A DNA stretch of 64,000 nucleotides, from assembly GCA_012064415.1 (NCBI GenBank), contig SSNU01000367.1, forward strand, positions 62,001-126,000. The letters are read 5' to 3'. The translations under genes and the position numbers were made by a program. This DNA comes from Gyrodactylus bullatarudis. Its lineage: Eukaryota; Platyhelminthes; Monogenea; Gyrodactylidea; Gyrodactylidae. The notes below the pieces were generated by a model. The model searched no databases, was not told where the DNA came from, and worked only from the letters and a program-made list of their open reading frames with translations. Positions 43,457 through 55,400 of the stretch are shown here, piece after piece (position 1 is the first letter of the stretch; the number at the start of each line of letters is the position of its first letter).

Positions 43457-46400
43457 TTACTGATTATACAGGGAATCTGGTCTTTTGAACATGAGTTCTT
43501 CACTTCGTGATAGTATTCTGTTAACTTTTTTCATTATTCGAACTTCTGGAAGAGCATCCTCTAACATTTCCCGTCCTTCTTCAATGCGTTTTCTTGATTT
43601 CTTATGACCACGATGGAATTTTCGTTGATAAGAAAGTTGAGGCATATAAGCTTCCAATGATCGAATCGGAGTTACGCCATCAAATCTTTTGGCCAAGACC
43701 TGAGCTATTGTAGTCAGAGAAGGTGCTGTGGAGTTCCTTATTGATGATATCAATATTCTTGGCAGTAAAGCCGTGGGAAGGATGAGTACCATCAATGAGT
43801 AGAAGAGAGGATCTTGCAAGTTTACAATAAAGGTATAATGAGGGCTTTCAGGAGAGATGCTAGTAACAGCAATTAGGTTATACAAAATCATGAATACAAA
43901 CCAGAATAAGAAATAACTGAGGAAGCTGATGAAAAAATGTAGAAAAGTCTGAAAGAAAGTTATTTCAAATTGAATGAATATAGATAATAAGTTCAAGACT
44001 TACGAGACATTTTGATATGACCATCATATGAGTTATACTAACAATAACGAGGGCGTTCATTTTCACTTGTCCAAATCGCCAAATATCGATCGAGGAATCA
44101 GCCAATGTTGAATGACACAAGAAATAAATAACCAATGATTGCCATAGAGCATCAAGAATATTTATCCAGAAATGCCATGGTCGATATGCCTAAAAGAGAG
44201 GTAAGTAGATTCCTAAATGATTGGATAAGCAGGAACCTACTCGAGAACGAATACCATCTTGGTAGAGACACGGATTTTCCATCAATATACGATCATTTAT
44301 TGGTTTATCCCATATTCCAAGGATAAAAGGTGGCAAGCCAGTTAGAGTGATTGCAAAAAGCACCTGTGAAAGCTGGTCAAATGATACACACCCTGAAAAT
44401 CCATTGAATATTTGAAACCAGAACATGGTGAAAATGTAAATCTAAGTATCAAAATAAATTAGGGACCGTGATTAAATTTTGAATTTCCTTTAAAAAACAA
44501 ACTCACGGCATTCTTATAGTAAAGATATAGAGCTGTTCTCGCTAGCTTGTTATAGCACCAATGGCCATGGACAAGAATTAGACGACTCAAGTATTTGAAC
44601 TGAGTGATTGCATAATCAGAAGCCATGACTGCTTGCATTCCTTCTTGACCAGATATGCCGATACCAACATTTGCTGCCTGTATCATATTTACATCATTTG
44701 CACCATCTCCGATAGCAAGAGTAAGAACATTGAGTTTATTCTTAATCAATGTCACGATTTTTGCCTGTCAAGAAAAAATATTTTAGTTGATGTTTTTTTT
44801 GAAAATTATTTGTTTACTGAAAAGTAACAACATAGTTTTTATTAAATAAAGTGATTAAGTTACTGTACTGTATTGAAATTGCATTTACAAATAAAAATAT
44901 CATTGAATATTATAATTACGCGATAAGAATCTTGATTTAAAGATTTTTATTCAGTTACAATTTTTAATGCAGCATATATTTTCTCTTCTTATTGAAAATC
45001 TTTTGATAACATCTATATATTTTTCTACAAATTTTACTTTATGGAATTTAATTAAAAATCTTGGTCTTGAAATAATAGATCGTTCATAAGAAAAACATGA
45101 AATAAAAGTGAAACAAAATAAATAATTGAAAAGGATATCTATTAAATGTTGTAATTTCTTTAATTTCTTGCACTCTTTATTTCTCTTCTATCTTGTAAAT
45201 TAAAAGTTGTAATTGAATGCATTCCAAGAAAATTAACGAATAAATCTAAAAATTTCAGTCAAATGAGCATAAAATAAATTTATTTACCAACAATAAATTC
45301 ATTTTCAAGGAACTTTATTATGATAGATTTCGTAATTCTTTCGATGATTTATGCATCTAAAATATAATTAGGAACTTGAGAAATATTTTTATTTGGAACG
45401 ATAACGTTGCCGAACCTCATCAAGTATATTATTATTACTAGAGTCCAAACTCATAAGGAAGATAGGAGAACGAACGAATAATAAGTGATAAACGTTTTAT
45501 TTCGCCGGGTCTCTTCAGACTTAATCCCGGGCTCTCGTTATATACTGTTACATTGCAAATTTTTCTGTTCTTCCATTGGATAAAAAAGGGAACTCAAGGA
45601 TGGGGGAGGTGTTCATTTTTTGATGATCCTGTTTCCAGGCTGCTTCATTTTTGTCGCTTCAGAAATCCATCCATTAGTAACTGACCGCTGTGTCTTTTTA
45701 TATAATCAAACAGAAACTATGTTTTACAAAAATGCTTAATCTCTATAAATTTTGGCAACAAAAATTATTCTCCTCAACTACAATCAATTGTAATTAATTA
45801 CCTTTTGTAATGGAGTTGCACGACAACAAACAACTGAGCTACACTTTCGACAAAGGTTAATAAACTGTTTGATCTTATCTTCATGCTCAGGATCATCTTC
45901 TGTATCAATTAAATGACTCAATGTTTCACCGTCAATAACCAACGCAAAATCTTGGACAGGAAGCAGTCTCGCATTACTCTCTGAGTTATTCGATAAACCT
46001 TGACTTGACCCTGCTTCATTTTCCTGAATTTGAGATCTAAAAAACTCATTAAAAGATTCCCAATTTCCTTTAAAACTTTAATTTAACTAATCTTATTTAA
46101 TTACACAGATAAATGATTAAGAAAAGTCTAAAGATATATTCAATTTTTTTACGATTAGTCTAAATCATTTTACAGAAATTCTAAGATATATTCGGTTTAT
46201 TATCATTTAGTCTAGGCTATTTAAGTTATAACTTATAATAATAATTATAAGTGATAAATGTGGTGTATTTTTTTTTAAATTAGAGTAACAAGATTAGCAC
46301 TAACAAAGACGAATTTTTCAAATATCTTCGATTTGGTTCAATCAGGTACAAGTACAAAATGATTGAAAGTGAGATAGAATCTGTTACACGGTAATTAGTA

Positions 46401-49400
46401 ATTACTAGACTTAAACGACTCTTATTTTTACCATATCTCTTAACGATGAGGTTTTCATGAAAAAGAATGCGTGACCCTCTAAATTCTTGAACTTGAAAAT
46501 TGCAACCTACAATCATAATTATTGCTCATAGCTTCACTCACATGTACCATAATTAGATAATTACTGCTTCATATCCACAGTGTTTTATAAAAATCAATGA
46601 GTAATTCTGACTCGAGCCTCTTACGAATCCTTCCTTGAACTTTCCTTTCAATGAAAACAAAATTTCACGAAATTTCCAATGAGCATATCTTTGTTGAATA
46701 NNNNNNNNNNNNNNNNNNNNNNNNNNNNNNNNNNNNNNNNNNNNNNNNNNNNNNNNNNNNNNNNNNNNNNNNNNNNNNNNNNNNNNNNNNNNNNNNNNNN
46801 NNNNNNNNNNNNNNNNNNNNNNNNNNNNNNNNNNNNNNNNNNNNNNNNNNNNNNNNNNNNNNNNNNNNNNNNNNNNNNNNNNNNNNNNNNNNNNNNNNNN
46901 NNNNNNNNNNNNNNNNNNNNNNNNNNNNNNNNNNNNNNNNNNNNNNNNNNNNNNNNNNNNNNNNNNNNNNNNNNNNNNNNNNNNNNNNNNNNNNNNNNNN
47001 NNNNNNNNNNNNNNNNNNNNNNNNNNNNNNNNNNNNNNNNNNNNNNNNNNNNNNNNNNNNNNNNNNNNNNNNNNNNNNNNNNNNNNNNNNNNNNNNNNNN
47101 NNNNNNNNNNNNNNNNNNNNNNNNNNNNNNNNNNNNNNNNNNNNNNNNNNNNNNNNNNNNNNNNNNNNNNNNNNNNNNNNNNNNNNNNNNNNNNNNNNNN
47201 NNNNNNNNNNNNNNNNNNNNNNNNNNNNNNNNNNNNNNNNNNNNNNNNNNNNNNNNNNNNNNNNNNNGAAAAAAATTCCCTACAAATTGAGATCAAAATC
47301 AGAAAAAATGAAAATTTTGACCAAAAAATTATTTTATTCGTATACTTGTCCTACTTCTTAGTAGGTTGATGATTAATTTTAGTTTTGAAAGACATGAAAA
47401 ATGGGGTGTGCACATTCTCAGGCACGAAAACTGGTGCACAAGTGTATTACCAATATTTCTAATGAAACATCTTATTTTTATTGAAACACGAATATTTACC
47501 CCCTAATTAAGTATTACAGGTATTTTCAATACATTCTTCATTGAGAAAGACAGATATAGCCATAAAAGGACATGAGTTAAAGCAGAGACTAACATGATGT
47601 GTAATTGATGTGCGTGGGTAACTCATTCCTTTCCCTTCCAAATACATGAAAGAGAGGTTGAGATCTGAATGAGAGGACCCCATACCATATTTCATATCTT
47701 CTCACTTTACGGGACTTTTACCTGTATTTATCTCGACCAATCAGAATGCAGCAAGTGATTTCTATTCATTTAGATGAAAATGTGAAAATTCACAGTGTTT
47801 CAATAAAAATAAGATGTTTCAATACAAATATTTTTACTGTAAATCACTCATCGATATGAAAAAAACTAATCTTCAAGTATTTAAATATAATTCCACCAAA
47901 TTTCGCTTCAAAATACCTTTCCATGCTTCTGGAATAAGATGAACAAAATTGTGAAAATTTTTAAATTTAAAACGTTTTTGACCTTTAATATTCGTGAAAA
48001 ATAACAGAAATATCATTTTGAGCTATTGAAAAAACAATTTTAAAAGGATTTAAGTTATTTTTACATCTTTATGTAAAGAAGTATTGTGAATTCAAGTAAA
48101 AATTATAAATATAAAACAGACGTTCTAAATTAAAAAATTTTCACAATTTTGTTCATCTTATTCCAGAAGCATGGAAAGGTATTTTAAAGCGAAATTTGGT
48201 GGAATTATATTTAAATACTTGAAGATTAGTTTTTTTCATATCGATGGGTGTTTCAAGTAATTTTGCAAAATTTCGTCCAAGTCTATAGTAATTACCCCAT
48301 ATACCATGTAAATATTTATTATATTTTAAGGAAAACAGACCTACACTACATAATGATAATACGCCGAATAAATGGTAGAATTTATGTAAAAAGGAATTTT
48401 TTTCATGCTGTAAATTTAACATACGTTCCAAAAGCTCTGAAATTCTGATTTAAATAACCATCTTGAGTAGATCGTAAAATCCTTGTTGATAATTTACTCG
48501 ATTTTATCTCCCTGATGCATTCCTTTAGCTTAGCATATGCTTCATCCTAAAAAAGAGAAACAACCTGTAAATACCTATTCAAAATCGGTAAAAGAATTCA
48601 AATAATAAATAGCTAAAAGTGTACCTACTTTAGAGGCAGCGTTTAGTAGAAGCAATCTTTGATCTTCTGAGAATAATTTGGCTGAATAGGCGATACTGAT
48701 AGCTGTCTCTTGTTTGTCTCCAGTTAAGATCCAAACTTTCATTGAAGCACTACGAAGTTTATCTATTGTATCGGAAACATTTTCCTGGAGTTTATCTTCT
48801 ATCCCAGTGGCCCCAATCAGAATAAATCGATCTTCAATTTTATTATAAACTTTTTGCATTTCATTTTCTTTATCATCACTGTAGGAAGATTCGATAGATT
48901 TGAGCTGATTAGACCATTCTTGGAAATAATCTTCGGTTAGAACCTAGCAATAAATCATCTTCTAAGTTGTGTAACAAACTATTGAAAAATAATTTGTAAT
49001 TCAATCAATGGAAGGGCTCAAATTATTGCAATGTAATATAATATTTAAATGTCACCCGGGGTAGAGTCTAAAGAGACCCGACGAAATATAACGTTTATCA
49101 CTAAAATATACGCTCGTTTTCTCTAACCTTCCTTATGAATTTAGAAACCAACAATGATATTCCTGATTAAGTTCGACAATATTATCGTTCAAATTTATAA
49201 GCTATTAAAATTAACATTTTGATAAACAAGCTTGTTAATGGTTTAGTAATAGGGTTAGGGTGAAAATTTTAACCTCACATTAGGACCAACTTTTCTGATA
49301 GAATTAATCATTCTAAGTATTATTTTGTATTGAAGCATGTGTCACCTTTATGTCATTAAGTTTTAAAAATCCAGATATTTTTTTCAAATCGCCGCTCAAT

Positions 49401-52400
49401 TTTCAATGAATTTTTTTAAAGCAATCATTAAAATCTGATTTATCTAGGCCTTTTAATAAATTTCTTAAGTTTTATCTTCAGAAACACAGTTATCTTATCA
49501 TTACGAAGATCTCCATGGTAAATTTCATTGTTTTGTCATGTCCGTGGGATATTGTGGGAAAAATCGGCAATTGAAAAATGGGAGGATGACTTTAAGTACT
49601 AAAATCTATCAGAAAAGTAAGTACTCTCGTGAGTTTTTTGGGTTTAATATTTTGACCCATATATGGTCCTGAACTAGAGGCTTCAAACTCGAGATTTTAA
49701 TTTCCGTCTAAATTGCACGGTTTTTAAACTATGAGAAATTAAACGTAAATAAACTAGAAAAGTATCAAAAAATTCAATTGCGCAATTTTGCTAATATAAG
49801 AGTACAGAATAAGAGTTTGAAATATCGGAAAAGCTCCAGAAAAATTGAGGAAAATCCTTACTCTTTTAGCTAGTACTAACGTCCTGAGGCCAGATTTGGA
49901 GAAGTTTTTAATTTGTTGTTTTGTTGATCGAACAATGAAAACAGGATTTTCTTCTATTAAAGAAAAAAAATTTCATACTAAGGTTTCTACTACATTCAGT
50001 GCAAATATGATCTATTTATTTCACACCTTCATTTTGAGAAAGTTTAGGAAGTATTGCAGAATCTGCCCCTTTTGATAAAAGCACAATTTCATTGGTATTT
50101 GGGTGTCTGATAATAATTGACATTCTCTTGCGAATTGAATCGAATGGAAGAATTGTCAATATACTGATAACACCAAGAGTCTTATCTAAGAAAGAAAAAT
50201 GAGATCAATCTACATGGTCCGGTTAATCTATAGAACATTTGCCCCCTCTTGTTTTGCAGTAATTTTTCTTAATCACAAAGAGACTAAGGGCCTTTTAACA
50301 TCGATGAAATGAAAACGAATCCCTTGCGATGAGTTTTTATGTCATCGATAATAAAAAGGCCAACACGATTCAAAGTAAACTTAGAGAGAAATAAGAGGGC
50401 GCAACTGTTCTCTAATTTAACCCATGGTCCTGATAAAATCTTTGAACATACCAGGCATGTAGACTTGAACAGAATTGAGACTTCTTTGAGTTAATTTACA
50501 GTTGTATTTGCATGCAACCTTGACCAGAGTTAATTCATCTGGACTTTCCGATTCATAGAGACTAGGCAATAACTCTTCATCAACTGGACATGTTGAGCAG
50601 AAAGACATTTGACTGCTCATCAAAGAACTATTCCGGTCATACTGAATTCCAGAAAAGTTTTCCTCAGTCTGAGAATTATGGAAACTTGCTTGGACTAAGC
50701 TTCTCTTTTTTATTTCTGTTTCATTGGATAAATCATTGAGACTATTTGACTTTGGAGGAGCTAAAATCAAAGAAGAAAATAGAAGAATTGATACAAGGAA
50801 TCGGCATAAAAGTTCCAAAATAAAGTAGATTCTAAAACTTTTCAATGTTTAACAAAAAATAAATATAAACAAGTGGCATTTTAATAAGTAAAATAATGAT
50901 CAATGATATAAAATTTAATTGAATAATACTTTTATAACAAAACTCAATAGAATATTTTTCTTTCGAGATGTTGAAACATATAAATTAATTTTCTCAAATA
51001 CAAAAATAACTAGTATGAAGGCTATTATTTTCTATTTACAGGTGAGTTGATTTTGTCAACGTATTCATTCAGTACGCCTTTCTTGGGAGTTTACATGATT
51101 TTATACAGTACTATTTAGTTATTTAAAATGAGCTTACAGTTATGAATTAGATCGATTGATTCAAATTTCTCTTCGTTTATAGTATTTTCTTTCCAGCCAT
51201 GTGGTCCACGAAATTCTGTTGTGATTCCGCCATCTGATGAATCGCTAGAAAAAGAATCTTTTTTCATGATCTATTGGTTGAATATTGAAAAGACAAGTTT
51301 AAAATTATATTAATCCTATCTTCATAGTGAATTATCTCTCAGGCATTATCCAATCTTAAAAAAATCTCATAAAACCTAAACTTTTATCAAAAATAGTCAG
51401 TGTACTAGAAATTACATGTAAAATCTTTGAGGTCAAGAAGTTTTATTTGAAAAAGGACGATTTTCAAGTTCAAACTTATCAAACAGATATTCATATCAGA
51501 CTTACCCACGAAAAGATTCCTCCCGGACAATACTCAATTGACGAATGCATTCTTGTTGTGTGATTCTATTATTTTCCAACTCATTTATGGAGCTTGATGA
51601 ACTATTCTTCGAGTTGAATTTGGGCAAGCTCTTGAATATATTTCCTGATTTTGACAAACGGGTGCTAATACGCTTCTTTTTACTTCCGAGAGGATTCTTG
51701 TGCTTTTTCTTTGTCGATAACTGTTGCAAATAGAGAGTAATGTGATCGTATTTCATTATGATTATATCTTGGTAGTCCTCATTTAGAGACTTAACATTGA
51801 AAAAATTCTTTTGATATACACGTATTTTTTCTCAAATAAACTAAGAATTTACAAATATGTGAGTATTTGAATATAGTTTCAAAAAACTGTTAAACTAATG
51901 GGTGTAAGATTAGCTTGTTCTCTTGCTACCTGACTATGATGTCTTCTGACTTGTATTGGTCTATCTGTAGAAAAAGAAAGGGGAGAAAAAGGTGTAGTAT
52001 TTCTTAAAAAAATAAGGATTATAAAAATTATAGTGATTGTGATCAGAATTATTTAAATAATAACTCTAATGAATCATTAGTAATGATATTACTCATCACT
52101 TAAGAAAATTAAAATTAACATTAGAATAAAATATATTTAGATTACTCTGATAAAACATTAAACCAATAAGATTTCTTCTCAGCTTTAATCAATCAATTCT
52201 AACCAACGATTTCCAACATTTATATTCATCTTATTACCACTAACAACTTGGTTCGGAAGAAATCTGATTGGTTTTATGTTTTGATTGGACACACAAGGTT
52301 TTATGTATCTTAAAAATCTCTGCCAGAAGAAGAATACGAAATGTATTCGAAATATTGTGTGAGTCCTAACTATTTTTATCAAGGTAATCTAAATGTTTTT

Positions 52401-55400
52401 TATTCTAATGTTAATTTTAATTTTCCTTCAAGTGATAAATTATATTAACAGAGTTATTACCCTAATAATTTTGATTACTATAACAACCACTATAAGAAAT
52501 ACCAACCAAAGAAATACTACACCTTTCCCTCTTTTTCTACAAATAGACCAATACAAGCCAAAAGACAACATAGTCAGGTAGCAAGCGAACGTTATAGTCA
52601 ATATATGTCGAACAGCTCCCTGAAGAAACATTTGATTCAAAATTATATAAAATTAGGGTTTAATTGCTGATTTTAATTATTTTTAAGAGACTTACATCGA
52701 TAGGTTTATTCTTATTCACAGATACAACTGTTGTATTGCAGATTGCTAGAATTAGAAAATAATCCGCAATATATTGAATCTCCTGAGTGTTTTGAGGTTT
52801 TTCAATTGTGTAAAGGGAATCTTTTGGATTATTGAATGACATCAGGTCTACATACTTTTGTATTTCGTTAAGATTTCGACAACAGCTTTGTTGAAATAGG
52901 TCAGTTTCATCAGTCTGAAAAATTTTTCAAGTTTTTATATTCAGCTGAAAATAAATTTTTCCCAAAACCTATATCCCACAGGAGAATAGGTACTAAGTTA
53001 TTCAATAATTCTTATGATAAACAATCTGCTTTCGAAATGATTTTAAAATTTAGACACGAAAGAAATGTACTTGAAAACCTGCATGTGGAAAATCCCAAAT
53101 CAAGTTGCATATACTAAATTCAAAAATTAGATAATAAACCGAAATAAAATCTCTTTTCCATTATGTGTTATCAAGCTATATAGTTAATTCAATGAAAACC
53201 AAAGTTTAAATTTGGAAGGATGTGGAGAATAGAAACGCCTATTGTTGAGGGGGAAAAGCTCTAAAATAATCAATAAAAAAGGTGAAAATGTCCAACAATA
53301 ATACTATTTTTTAATGTGGTAACTACATAATTAAAAACTATAGATTTTAGGGGCAAGTGAAACAAGTAAAATACTTTTTTATTTTTATATAAATTTTAAA
53401 ATGAGAGTAGAGGAAATTGTACAAATAATCTTTGGATGTTTTTCAATAAATCCTAGTAAAAGTAGATTTAATCTTCCAGACGTTTCGGTACTGAGATATT
53501 CAAGTACCTTCTTCAGTGAATGAGACGCTTCTAACCTGAACTCTCTTCAATTTCATCTAAAAACCTTAGTATTCCTATTGGTCTAGATATGAAAACCCAT
53601 TCAAAATTAAGTAAACCAATCAGATGACCTAAAGAAAAAATCAAATTTGAAAAACCATCTGCTAAGGTTCAGGTTTCAAACGTCTCATCTACTTGACTCT
53701 CTCAACAGCGAAATTTCCGGAAGAGGCTTTGGAAAAAGGTTGGTTATATTCCGATAAAATCTACTTTTACTAATATTTATTAAAGATTTCAGATTCCATC
53801 ATGGAACAAAACAGTTTTCCTACTAATCTTTGGATATTTTCCAATTTAAATACAGACTCCGGTATAGAGGCACCCAATCATGAAACTCAACACGAAGATT
53901 CACAATAACCAATAGTAAAACAAAAAAATAATAAAATAAAAACTAGCAATTAGTTTGGAAAGAAATGGTAAGAATGAAAAACTCACAGATTGACTATTCT
54001 GATGATTAAGCTCAATGGACTCATCTAAAAAAATATCTTCTTAATTTTGCAATGTTGAAAAAAAGGGGAACAACAATGTGATCAATAAAAAGTTAAGGAT
54101 TAGTGAAAATTAGTCTACAACAGAAATTAGGAAGGACAAGGATAGTGTGAGAGTAGTAAAAATTATAGTCAATTACTAGGATTATTTAATATACAGTATT
54201 TTCATGAGAATTTTCAATATTATTCGTGAATTGCTTTGCACTCATCGATTCTCAAATGTTTAAAACGCTTCCCTCTTGATGCAAAGGTAGCAAACCTTCA
54301 CTGTAAACCTTCACATCATGAATTTATTGTTCAATGGGTATTGGGCTCTATGCATGGATTGGATAAGAAGTAAACATAACCCATTGGATAAAAGCAATAG
54401 ATAGATGAAATAAAATAGTTAATCTAGAGAATTTACAGGAATCAAGACTTTTAAAAGTAAGAGGAGCCTATTTTCAGTAGAGGAAGATTTTAAAAATATT
54501 AAATTTCATTAATTTTCAGACATTTTATTGATGTCAGAGATATAAAGCTGCTCAATATCTGGATATTCTTTATTTACTACAATGATCAATTTTGGGAAAA
54601 AAAAGTCAAGGCACTTACTAGCTATAAGGGCTAGTCTACTTGGTGTAAATTCGAGCATGAAAATAATTTTTCTTCGGAAATGAGAAACTGAGTAAAAACT
54701 GATCCAAGCTTGAAGAGAGATGTTTTTATATCGAATGGTAATACTGCCGAGCTTAATTAATAATATTATTGCTAGAGTATAAACTCGTCAGGAAGATAAG
54801 TGAACGAATTAATAATAAGTGATAAACGCTTTATTTCGCAGGGTCTCCTCAACCCCTTCAAATCCATAAGGAAGCAGGGATCACCCAAAATAGTTGACTA
54901 AGAGGGGATATACGACCTCTGGGATCGAAGTGGTTAAGCTCAGTTACTTCATTCAGTTGGAACTTTTTTCTGCTCCTGACTGAAAAACGCGTTTCTTCTA
55001 CTAGGGAAGGAATCTAATAGTTGACTGTCCTATTTCCAGGGATTTTTATTTTAGTTTCTTCAGGATACCATCCATTAGCAGCTAGTCGCTGTGTCTTTCT
55101 CGCTTGATGCTTGTTCGCTTGATTATTTGCACTAATTCTCGGATGGCTATGATTTGTTTAGAAACTACGGTCTACTTCTCAGGTTGTTCATTGATTGCAA
55201 ACTCTGCCCATTTTTGTTAGTTATTATTAGTTTACTCATGATTTTAGACTCTGGCAATAATATTTATAAATTTCAGTAGTGATTTTCTCTTAATACAATA
55301 CAATAAATCATTGGAAATTAAAGGAATCGACTTAATTTCAATCTTGTATTGACAGGGAAATCAATACCTCCCATATGGAAACCATTTCAGAATTTTCATT

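Noticed and set aside
46553..47361. Long open frames on both strands
   Set aside because: They exist only because the run of N has no stops; this is an assembly gap.
51930..51964. 35-nt segment as an additional flippase exon
   Set aside because: Its phase-2 end cannot join the next exon without a stop, whereas skipping it keeps the frame; it also lies in an inverted duplication.
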